Source: CAZQKE01 sp964593865
Lineage (GTDB): Bacteria > Chloroflexota > Anaerolineae > JAAYZQ01
DNA: 64,000 nucleotides
Reading direction: 5' to 3'
NCBI GenBank assembly: GCA_964593865.1
Contig: CAZQKE010000120.1
Coordinates: 4,268 to 68,267 of the forward strand
The notes beneath the pieces are model-generated. The model had not been told where the DNA came from. It saw only the letters and a program-made list of their open reading frames with translations, and searched no databases. Shown piece by piece: positions 25,190-31,739 of this stretch. The position numbers and the translations under genes were made by a program. How positions within the stretch are numbered: the stretch's first letter is position 1; each line of letters opens with the position of its first letter.

Positions 25190-26319
25190 GAATCGGTCGC
25201 TATGAACTCAAAAAGCAAAGGCGGGTGACGCTATCCGGTTGGGAAGCGGTGTCTATCTCGCTGCTGGCCATTCTGTTCTCCCTGCTGCTGTTCAGCCTGA
25301 TCTTTCTCCTGGCGGGGGTCAACCCCCTGGAAGCCTACCGGGAGATCTTTTCCTACGCCTTTTTGAACCCCTTTGGCCTGCCGTTGACGATCAACCGCTT
25401 CATCTTCTTGCTGCTGTGTACCTACGCCTTCATCATCCCCTTTCGGGCCGGCCTGTGGAATATCGGCATGACGGGGCAACTGTACGTCGGGGCGTTGAGC
25501 ACCTATGCCGTGCTGCTGGCCTTTGGGGCCAAAGAATCGCGCAGCATTGAACTGAACCCGATGCTGGTCATCCCCCTCATGCTCCTGGCCGCCGCCCTGG
25601 GCGGAGCGGCCATCGGGGCCATTGCCGGGTTCCTGAAGGGCCGCTTCAACACCAACGAGATCGTGGTGACAATGATGCTGAATTTCATCAGCTTCTGGGT
25701 TGTCTCCCAAATGATCAAAGAGGGGGGGATCTTTATGAACCCCGGCGGGCGGGGCGAGAGCTTCGAAATGCCCCCTTCGGTATACGCACCCCTATTCGGC
25801 AAAATCCCCTTCACCATCCTGATAGCCTTGGGGTTGGCCCTGCTCTTGACCTTCCTCTTTGCCAAGACCAAGCTAGGCTACCAGATCCGGGCCTACGGCC
25901 ACAGCCCGGCAGCCGCCCGCTACGCCGGGATCAGCCCGGTCAAAATCCCTTTCCTGGTCTTCATCCTGGGCGGGGCGCTGGCCGGTTGGGCCGGGTATCA
26001 CTATTTCGCCGCCGTCCCCGGCGTCTACAAAATCTCGCGGAACTACGGCTACTTCGGCGACCTGGCCTTCTACGGCATCATCTGCGGTTTGATCTCCCAG
26101 GGCAACTCCCTGGCCGCCATCCCGGTAGCCTTGCTCTTCGGAGGATTGTCCATCGGCGGGAGGTTCCTCCAGGGCAAGGTCCACATGAGCTTCGGCGTGG
26201 ATTACGCCCTGCTGGGTGTGCTGATGATCACCCTGGTCGCCTTCCAATTCTTTTATCGCTACAAAATCGTGCTGATCAAAACGGAGGAGGAGCAGGCAGA
26301 TGTGGGAGTTTCTCATTAG
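25186..26319 (+). CDS. ABC transporter permease 1 (nucleoside/sugar type)
   Basis: A 377-residue permease of the BPD_transp_2 family with about ten membrane segments and a cytoplasmic N-terminal basic stretch. The coupling region near RAYGHSPAAARYAGI is the EAA-like loop seen in YufP/NupP-type permeases. The start codon overlaps the ATPase stop (ATGA). Confidence 0.93.
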   Translation: MRIGRYELKKQRRVTLSGWEAVSISLLAILFSLLLFSLIFLLAGVNPLEAYREIFSYAFLNPFGLPLTINRFIFLLLCTYAFIIPFRAGLWNIGMTGQLYVGALSTYAVLLAFGAKESRSIELNPMLVIPLMLLAAALGGAAIGAIAGFLKGRFNTNEIVVTMMLNFISFWVVSQMIKEGGIFMNPGGRGESFEMPPSVYAPLFGKIPFTILIALGLALLLTFLFAKTKLGYQIRAYGHSPAAARYAGISPVKIPFLVFILGGALAGWAGYHYFAAVPGVYKISRNYGYFGDLAFYGIICGLISQGNSLAAIPVALLFGGLSIGGRFLQGKVHMSFGVDYALLGVLMITLVAFQFFYRYKIVLIKTEEEQADVGVSH

Positions 26320-27175
26320 GAGTCTGGAAGCCTCGACGATCTTTACCTTTGCCGCCCTGGGTGAACTGATCGACCAACGTTCGGGCATTTTGAACGTCGG
26401 GGTGGAAGGGGTGATGCTTTTCGGCGCGACGTTGGGGTTCATCGCCGCCCAGACGACGGGTAGCTACCTGGTCGGATTTGCCGTGGGGATCGCCATCGGC
26501 GCGTTGCTGGGCCTATTGCACGGCTTTTTCTCCATCACCCTGGGGGGCGACCAAGTGGTGAGCGGCATGGGCATCTGGATCTTTGGCTTTGGCCTGACGA
26601 CCTACATCGGCAACCCTTACACCGGCCCCCTGGGGATGGAGCGCATCCCCACGATTTTCGGCATCTCCCCTTTCTTCTACCTGGGGTTGATCCTGGTGGG
26701 CGTGACCTGGTTCGTGCTGACCAAGACGAGCCTGGGCTTGCGGATCCGGTCGGTGGGGGAAAACCCCTCGGTGGCCGAGGTTTCCGGGGTGAACGTCACC
26801 CGCACCCGCTACCTGTGCGTCACGGTCAGCGGAATGCTCATGGGCCTGGCCGGGGCCATCTATGCCCTGGATTACAACCCGGTCTGGAACTACAACTTTC
26901 TCATGGGATGGGGATTCATCGCCCTGGCCCTGGTCTTTTTCTCCATGTGGAACCCCATCATCCTGTTGGGCGGCTCCCTGCTCTTTGGGACGTTGTGGCA
27001 ACTTTCCCTCAACCCCCAATTGGTGCTGCCCGGCGTCCTTTCCCGCTACATCTGGCGGACGGTTCCCTTTGCCATCACCCTCATCGTGCTGGTGGTCATG
27101 TCCACCAAATGGTTCCGCCTGCGCTGGGGAGCGGCCAAGCCGGAGGCGTTAGGATTGCCTTACGTCAAAGAGTGA
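26300..27175 (+). CDS. ABC transporter permease 2 (nucleoside/sugar type)
   Basis: A 291-residue BPD_transp_2 permease, shorter than its partner, as in YufQ/NupQ pairs. It has about eight membrane segments and the coupling-loop motif RSVGENPSVAEVSGVNV. Its start lies inside the end of the first permease gene (20-nt overlap) behind a GGAGGAGG site. Last gene of the importer operon. Confidence 0.93.
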   Translation: MWEFLIRSLEASTIFTFAALGELIDQRSGILNVGVEGVMLFGATLGFIAAQTTGSYLVGFAVGIAIGALLGLLHGFFSITLGGDQVVSGMGIWIFGFGLTTYIGNPYTGPLGMERIPTIFGISPFFYLGLILVGVTWFVLTKTSLGLRIRSVGENPSVAEVSGVNVTRTRYLCVTVSGMLMGLAGAIYALDYNPVWNYNFLMGWGFIALALVFFSMWNPIILLGGSLLFGTLWQLSLNPQLVLPGVLSRYIWRTVPFAITLIVLVVMSTKWFRLRWGAAKPEALGLPYVKE

Positions 27176-27316
27176 CGGAAGGGTGTGACGGCTCCGGGGC
27201 CGCATTTTCCCCGGTCCGCAACATCCCCTCGCTCCCGACGCCGACCCGACTGCAGGGACACCGAGAGCACGGGGAAAATCATGTAAACCAACTACCCCGG
27301 CAAAATCGGCTTCTCC

Positions 27317-27350
27317 GGAAAGGGCAGGTCTCAGACCTGCCCTTTCCTTT
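27317..27350 (+). terminator. Intrinsic terminator of the importer operon
   Basis: A perfect 15-bp inverted repeat (27317-27331 with 27333-27347) followed by a short T-run and C-run. The palindrome begins GGAAAGGGCAGG, and the loop is formed by the central bases. It sits 140 nt after the last importer gene and 50 nt before the PadR promoter. Confidence 0.75.
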
Positions 27351-27401
27351 CCCCCGCGGTCCAAAATTGTGCCCCCCACCCTGCCAACCCCTTTGTGCGA
27401 T

Positions 27402-27430
27402 TTGACAAAGAGGACCCGGTATGGTATCCT
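27402..27430 (+). promoter_or_regulatory. Promoter of padR and the metal/redox cluster
   Basis: TTGACA (27402-27407), 17-nt spacer, TATCCT (27425-27430). The -35 is perfect and the -10 matches 4 of 6. Transcription would start near 27437. Confidence 0.68.
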
Positions 27431-27435
27431 CTATC

Positions 27436-27446
27436 TGCAATTTGCA
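27436..27446 (+). promoter_or_regulatory. Candidate PadR operator
   Basis: An 11-bp palindrome TGCAATTTGCA lies exactly at the predicted transcription start, 30 nt before the padR start codon. This is where an autorepressor would bind. Binding by PadR is inference. Confidence 0.4.
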
Positions 27447-27475
27447 CATAAGGGCAAGAAAGAGGTAGTGGCAAA

Positions 27476-27868
27476 ATGCCGTATGTCCGTCGGCGATGGC
27501 GGGAAAAGCGAAACGGGGAATTTTGCCCCCGACGCATCCATCGGTTTTTGGAACCGTGCTTGCTCTTACTGCTACACCATGAGGAAGCCCACGGCTACGA
27601 GTTGCTGGAAGGGCTAAAACCCTTTGGTTTTGAAAAGAACCCGGTGGATTCCAGCACGGTATACCGCTTCCTGCGCGATCTGGAGGAACGGGGATTTGTC
27701 ACCTCCCGTTGGGATACCGAAGGGGGCGGCCCGGCTCGCCGCTTATACCGGATCACCGAGGAGGGCGACCGCTACCTGGCTTGGTGGGTTGGTGACCTAC
27801 AGGAGACCGACCGGGCGTTGCACAACTTTTTGGAAGCGTACAAAGCGCATATGAAAATGCACCAATAG
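27476..27868 (+). CDS. PadR-family transcriptional regulator
   Basis: A 130-residue PadR-type winged-helix protein. Its core is LLLLLHHEEAHGYELLEGL, then SSTVYRFLRDLEERGFV and RRLYRITEEG, followed by a C-terminal helix for dimerisation. There is a basic N-terminal extension of about 20 residues with one Cys (residue 17). It stands 12 nt before the Mrp-type ATPase gene and probably controls the downstream cluster and itself. The inducing signal is unknown. Confidence 0.9.
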   Translation: MPYVRRRWREKRNGEFCPRRIHRFLEPCLLLLLHHEEAHGYELLEGLKPFGFEKNPVDSSTVYRFLRDLEERGFVTSRWDTEGGGPARRLYRITEEGDRYLAWWVGDLQETDRALHNFLEAYKAHMKMHQ

Positions 27869-27880
27869 GGAGGGAGAACT

Positions 27881-28972
27881 TTGGTCACGGAAGCAGAGAT
27901 CCGCAAGGCTCTTGAACGGGTCATGGACCCGGAGCTACACAAAAACCTGATAGAACTGGGCATGATCCGCCGGGTAGAGGTGGACAAAAAGGGCCGCGTC
28001 AAAATCACCGTGGCCCTGACGACAATGGGCTGTCCCCTCAAAAACCAGATCGTGGACGACATCAAACGGGAGGTCGGTAAACTGGCGGGCGTCAAAGCGG
28101 TGGATGTGCAGCTGACCGAGATGACCGAGGAGGAAAAACGGCGCATCGGCATCGGCACCGGCGGCGGAGACAAGGGAGCCGTCGAAGACCTGAACGACAT
28201 CAAACGGGTGATCGCCGTGATGAGCGGCAAGGGCGGCGTGGGCAAATCGTTGGTCAGCGGCCTGCTGGCCGTAGCCCTGCGCCGCGAAGGGTACGAAGTG
28301 GGCATCCTAGACGCCGACATCACCGGGCCGAGCATCCCCAAAATGTTCTTCCCCGATGGGGCACGGCTGGGCCTAAGCCCCCTGGGGCCGACACCGCCCC
28401 TGAGCAAAGGCGGCATCAAGGTTATGTCCATCAACCTACTCCTGGAACAGGAGGATCAGGCCGTCATCTGGCGCGGGCCCCTGGTCAGCGGGGCCATCAA
28501 ACAGTTCTGGGGCGACATCTTCTGGGGCCAATTGGACTACCTTGTCGTGGACCTGCCCCCCGGTACATCCGATGCGGCGTTGACGGTGATGCAGTCGCTG
28601 CCGGTTTCGGGCATCGTGCTGGTCACATCACCGCAAAGCCTGGCCGGGATGGTCGTCCGCAAGGCCGCCCGCATGGCCCAGCAGCTACAAACCCCCATCC
28701 TGGGCCTCATTGAAAACATGAGCTACTTTGAATGCCCCGACACGGGCACACGCTATGACATCTTTGGCCCCAGCCACGCCGAAGAGACGGCCCGACAGAT
28801 CGGCGTCCCCTTCTTGGGGCGGCTGCCCGTGGACCCCGAAATCGCCCAACTGTGCGACGTGGGCCGCATTGAGGACTATGCCGCACCTGCCTTCCGCCCC
28901 ATCGCCCAGGTGCTCGCCGAGCGGACGCCGGAGGCGCGGCGGACCATGTTCCTGAACGTGCCGACAAAATAA
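27881..28972 (+). CDS. mrp: Mrp/NBP35-type P-loop ATPase with N-terminal DUF59 domain
   Basis: A 363-residue iron-sulfur carrier-type ATPase. Residues about 3-82 are a DUF59/MIP18 domain; the deviant Walker A motif SGKGGVGKS is at 115-123, and LLVVDLPPGTSD-like Walker B sequence follows (YLVVDLPPGTSD). In most ApbC/NBP35 proteins a CxxC binds the bridging cluster. Here the equivalent position reads ECPDTG, so only one Cys is kept, as in many anaerobe Mrp proteins. It starts at TTG (27881) after GGGAGGGAG. First of three MinD/Mrp ATPases in the cluster. Confidence 0.92.
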   Translation: MVTEAEIRKALERVMDPELHKNLIELGMIRRVEVDKKGRVKITVALTTMGCPLKNQIVDDIKREVGKLAGVKAVDVQLTEMTEEEKRRIGIGTGGGDKGAVEDLNDIKRVIAVMSGKGGVGKSLVSGLLAVALRREGYEVGILDADITGPSIPKMFFPDGARLGLSPLGPTPPLSKGGIKVMSINLLLEQEDQAVIWRGPLVSGAIKQFWGDIFWGQLDYLVVDLPPGTSDAALTVMQSLPVSGIVLVTSPQSLAGMVVRKAARMAQQLQTPILGLIENMSYFECPDTGTRYDIFGPSHAEETARQIGVPFLGRLPVDPEIAQLCDVGRIEDYAAPAFRPIAQVLAERTPEARRTMFLNVPTK

Positions 28973-28998
28973 AATTTCAAAAAAGAAGGAGGATCATC

Positions 28999-29172
28999 AT
29001 GTATCGCGTAGACATCGAACAGTGCACCGGTTGTGAGACATGCGTAGAGGTATGCCCTGTGGAGGCTATCTCCATGGTGGACGGTCATGCCTACATTGAC
29101 ATTGACGAGTGCATTGAGTGCGGAGCCTGCGCCGCCGAATGCCCGGAAGAGGCCATCGTGGAGGTGGACTAG
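28999..29172 (+). CDS. Small 2[4Fe-4S] ferredoxin
   Basis: A 57-residue protein with two complete CxxCxxCxxxCP motifs: C9, C12, C15, C19 and C38, C41, C44, C48. AGGAGG lies 6 nt before the ATG. It follows the Mrp ATPase by 26 nt and is the likely electron carrier of the neighbouring redox proteins. Confidence 0.93.
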   Translation: MYRVDIEQCTGCETCVEVCPVEAISMVDGHAYIDIDECIECGACAAECPEEAIVEVD

Positions 29173-29262
29173 GAATCGCCAAGACCGGATTCCGACGGGA
29201 GCACAAAACTAGAAACCAAGCCGTCTCGGCGGTAAAAAATAAAAAAACGCTGCGAGGTGCTC

Positions 29263-29577
29263 ATGATTATCCGCAATCTCAAAAAATCGGCCGAAACCTT
29301 GCGCCAGGCACTGGAGCAAGAAGACGCCGCCGCCATCCGGAAAGCCCAAGCCGAATTTACCCGTGCGATCAAAACTGCCTGGCAACAATACGAACAGGGC
29401 CAAGTGGTTGTTGAGATGCGGGGCCTCCCCCGGTTGATGTACTACTGGGCCGTCGAGGACCTGCCGTCAAGAGCGCAGGACCCGACACAGTGGCTGAGCC
29501 TTCGCCGCGAGCTGGGGCATTTCCTGCGGATCATGGAGATCTCCATCAAACCCCAGGAGCAACCCAGCGAAGCATAG
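29263..29577 (+). CDS. Conserved-looking small protein of unknown function
   Basis: A 104-residue, largely helical protein. It begins with a short strand (MIIRNL) and a charged helix (residues about 5-40) and has a central VVEMRGLPRLMYYW segment and a Pro-rich tail. I do not recognise a family. GAGG lies 5 nt before the chosen ATG; a GTG two codons upstream is an alternative. It sits between the ferredoxin and the selenoprotein peroxiredoxin, on the same strand. Confidence 0.6.
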   Translation: MIIRNLKKSAETLRQALEQEDAAAIRKAQAEFTRAIKTAWQQYEQGQVVVEMRGLPRLMYYWAVEDLPSRAQDPTQWLSLRRELGHFLRIMEISIKPQEQPSEA

Positions 29578-29613
29578 GTCCCCAAGAGAGCAGGGATGAG
29601 AGGAGAGAAGCGT

Positions 29614-30309
29614 ATGACACAAGAGGTGGATGGTTGTGTCAAACCGGCAGCCGGGCCGCTGGTTGCCCCGCCTTCCCCCGCAGGGGGAGCAGAGGTACAA
29701 GAGGAGGTCAGTATGGTGATCGCACGCACAGGCAAGGAAGCTCCGGATTTTGAGGCGACGGCCTACGTTCCGGGCGAAGGGTTTCAGAACATCAAACTCT
29801 CCGACTATCGGGGCAAGTGGGTAGTGCTCTGCTTCTACCCCGGTGACTTTACCTTCGTCTGACCGACCGAGTTGGCAGCGGTCGCTGCCAGGTACGCCGA
29901 TCTCCAGGCACTCGGGGTCGAGGTCCTGTCGGTCAGCACCGATAGCCGGTTCGTCCACAAAATCTGGCAGGAAGAGGAACTTTCCAAGATGATCGAAGGC
30001 GGCGTTCCCTTCCCCATGCTCTCCGACGGCGGCGGACGGATCGGAACGGTGTACGGAGTGTACGACGAAGAAGCCGGGGTAGACATCCGAGGCCGCTTTA
30101 TCATTGACCCGGACGGCATCATCCGGGCCATGGAGGTCCTCACCCCCGAAGTCGGGCGCAACCCCGATGAACTGATCCGCCAGATCAAAGCCTTCCAGCT
30201 CGTGCGGGAAACGGGTGAAGTCACACCCTCCGGCTGGCAGCCGGGTGACAAAACCCTGACTCCCGGCCCGGCCCTGGTAGGCAAGGTCTGGCAGGAATGG
30301 AAGCCGTAG
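29614..30309 (+). CDS. Selenocysteine-containing peroxiredoxin (AhpC/Prx1 family), in-frame TGA
   Basis: A 231-residue peroxiredoxin read through an in-frame TGA at 29860-29862. The protein reads GDFTFV, then TGA, then PTELAAV: the stop replaces the peroxidatic Cys of the PxxxTxxC motif (P76, T80, Sec83). The downstream frame stays intact for 148 codons with normal Prx sequence (VHKIWQEEELSKM, GGVPFPMLSDGGG, GVDIRGRFIIDPDG, GWQPG). A perfect hairpin follows the TGA. The C-terminal resolving Cys of 2-Cys Prx (usually EVCP) is Thr here (GEVTPSGW); the only Cys residues are C8 and C73. Start: ATG at 29614 has AGGAGAG upstream; ATG at 29713, behind GAGGAGG, would make Sec50. Likely role: peroxide reduction for the oxygen-sensitive cluster. 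A Cys-to-stop mutation is the alternative but less likely. Confidence 0.88.
29860..29890 (+). promoter_or_regulatory. Bacterial SECIS element (selenocysteine insertion)
   Basis: After UGA (29860-29862) the mRNA can form the perfect stem UGGCAGC (29873-29879) / GCUGCCA (29884-29890) with a 4-nt loop GGUC (29880-29883). A U-G pair can extend the base. The loop starts 17 nt after UGA and its first two bases are G, which agrees with the known bacterial SECIS geometry (UGA to loop about 16-37 nt, G in the first two loop positions). Confidence 0.8.
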
Positions 30310-30338
30310 AACCGGCGTCCCTGCTCTCATCCGGGAGT

Positions 30339-30391
30339 TGGTAGATTGGGGGTTGGCAAAGCGGACCGCGCGTCCAATCTCCAATCTACCA
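30339..30391 (+). repeat. Inverted repeat between the selenoprotein and the NifX-like genes
   Basis: TGGTAGATTGG (30339-30349) pairs with CCAATCTACCA (30381-30391), enclosing a second weaker GGAC/GTCC stem. It fills most of the 107-nt gap. No T-run follows, so it is more likely a processing or stabilising structure than a strong terminator. The arm resembles that of the hairpin at 14209-14238. Confidence 0.55.
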
Positions 30392-30416
30392 GCCGACTAG
30401 ATTAAGGAGAATTCTT

Positions 30417-30950
30417 ATGAAAGTTGTAGTTTCTGCTCAAGGAGAAAGCCTGGACGCTGCCGCAAGCCCCGTCTTTGGCCGCTGTCCGGCTTTTGTCTTT
30501 GTGGATACCGAAACCTTCCAGGCAGAGGCCGTGGCCAATCCGGCCATGGGCCAGAGCGGAGGGGCGGGCATTCAGGCCGCCCAATTCGTCGTCAACCGAG
30601 GAGCACAGGCGGTACTCACCGGCAACCTGGGGCCGAACGCCTTTGACGTGTTGCAGGCCGCCGGCGTGCCCGGCTACCGGGCCATCGAAGGCACGGTCCG
30701 CCAGGTGGTGGAGGCGTTCAACGCCGGGAAGCTGGAGCCGATGAGCGGCGCCAGCGTCGCCGAACACGCCGGGATGGGCCGGGGGCACGGCATGGGCCGC
30801 GGGATGGGCCGCCGGGCCGCTGCGCCGCCATCGCCGCCCCAGGTGAACAGGGAGGCAGAGCTGGCCGAACTGCGGGCGAAACTCCAGGACCTGCGTCAGC
30901 AACTGGCCGATGTCATGGCGAGGATCGAGGCGTTGGAAAAGGAGGGCTAG
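30417..30950 (+). CDS. NifX/NafY-like (orange-protein family) metal-cluster-binding protein 1
   Basis: A 177-residue protein. Residues about 1-105 form a dinitrogenase FeMo-cofactor-binding (NifX/NafY/ORP) domain with VSAQGESLDAAASPVFGRCPAF at the start and LTGNLGPNAFDVLQAAGV. A Gly/Met/His/Arg-rich linker (about 118-135) and a C-terminal coiled coil (about 140-177) follow. AAGGAG lies before the ATG. Such domains bind Mo-Fe or Mo-Cu sulfide clusters. No nitrogenase gene is present, so this is not evidence for nitrogen fixation. Confidence 0.85.
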   Translation: MKVVVSAQGESLDAAASPVFGRCPAFVFVDTETFQAEAVANPAMGQSGGAGIQAAQFVVNRGAQAVLTGNLGPNAFDVLQAAGVPGYRAIEGTVRQVVEAFNAGKLEPMSGASVAEHAGMGRGHGMGRGMGRRAAAPPSPPQVNREAELAELRAKLQDLRQQLADVMARIEALEKEG

Positions 30951-30953
30951 GCT

Positions 30954-31436
30954 ATGCGCATCGCCGTATCCGCCGACAACAAAAACGGGCTGGATAGCGT
31001 GGTCAGCCCCCATTTCGGGCGTTGCCCGCACTTTATCCTGGTGGATCTGGAAGGCCGGGAGGTCAAAGAGGTCCGCGAGGTGGACAACCCCTACTACTCG
31101 GCCCATCAGCCGGGCCAGGTCCCGGCCTTCATCCACAGCCTGGGCGCAGACGTGATGCTCACCGGCGGGATGGGAAGCCGGGCCATCATGTTCTTCCAAC
31201 AGCTCGGCATCGAAGGCGTGACCGGGGCCTACGGCACGGTGCGCCTGGCGGTGGAACGCTACCTGGGCGGCGAGCTAAAAGGAGCCGAACCGTGCAGCGA
31301 GAGCGAAGAACACGGCCACGGCGACATCCCCGCCGAGGGCGAATATGAAGAAGACGAGCTAGGCCGCCTGAAAGAAGAAGCGGAAATGCTCCGCCGCCAG
31401 CTGGAAGAAGTGAGCGACAGATTGGGAAACCGGTAG
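30954..31436 (+). CDS. NifX/NafY-like (orange-protein family) protein 2
   Basis: A 160-residue paralogue of the preceding protein with the same domain (VSADNKNGLDSVVSPHFGRCPHF; LTGGMGSRAIMFFQQLGIEGV) and an acidic linker containing one Cys and several His residues. A C-terminal coiled coil (about 135-160) follows. It begins 3 nt after the first paralogue behind GGAGGG. The shared coiled-coil tails suggest that the two proteins form a heteromeric complex. Confidence 0.87.
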   Translation: MRIAVSADNKNGLDSVVSPHFGRCPHFILVDLEGREVKEVREVDNPYYSAHQPGQVPAFIHSLGADVMLTGGMGSRAIMFFQQLGIEGVTGAYGTVRLAVERYLGGELKGAEPCSESEEHGHGDIPAEGEYEEDELGRLKEEAEMLRRQLEEVSDRLGNR

Positions 31437-31538
31437 GGCCGACGGCCAAGACCGCCCCCACCGGATCGCAGGCCGGAGCAAACGCCCTCGTCGTTGCCGA
31501 CCTGCAAAATTCCCGGCTTGTGCCAAAGGAGGAAAATC

Positions 31539-31739
31539 ATGGGTAGAGGACTAGGACGTGGTCGAGGAGCCGGTCGCGGCGGAGGCCGCGGGCCGGGCCG
31601 CATGGGCGGCCCCAAAGCCGCCGGGCCGGGGGGCAACTGCATCTGCCCCAGCTGCGGAACCCGTGTGCCACACCAGGCGGGAAAACCGTGTTATGAGATC
31701 AAGTGCCCCGCCTGTGGCACGACCATGACCCGCGAATAA
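31539..31739 (+). CDS. Gly/Arg-rich zinc-ribbon protein
   Basis: A 66-residue protein. Residues 1-32 are a Gly-Arg repeat (GRGLGRGRGAGRGGGRG...), similar in style to the small proteins that accompany ORP/NifX clusters. Residues about 36-62 form a Cys4 zinc ribbon (CPSCGTR ... KCPACGTT) preceded by one more Cys and with one in between. AAAGGAGG is 6 nt upstream. Its stop overlaps the next start (TAATG). Confidence 0.82.
   Translation: MGRGLGRGRGAGRGGGRGPGRMGGPKAAGPGGNCICPSCGTRVPHQAGKPCYEIKCPACGTTMTRE

Noticed and set aside
27881..28972. CxxC cluster-binding motif in the Mrp ATPase
   Set aside because: Only the first Cys of the usual pair is present (ECPDTG), so standard bridging-cluster binding is not supported.
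29860..29862. In-frame TGA as a nonsense mutation, making the peroxiredoxin a pseudogene
   Set aside because: It falls exactly on the catalytic Cys codon, the downstream frame is fully conserved, and a SECIS-like hairpin follows at the right distance.
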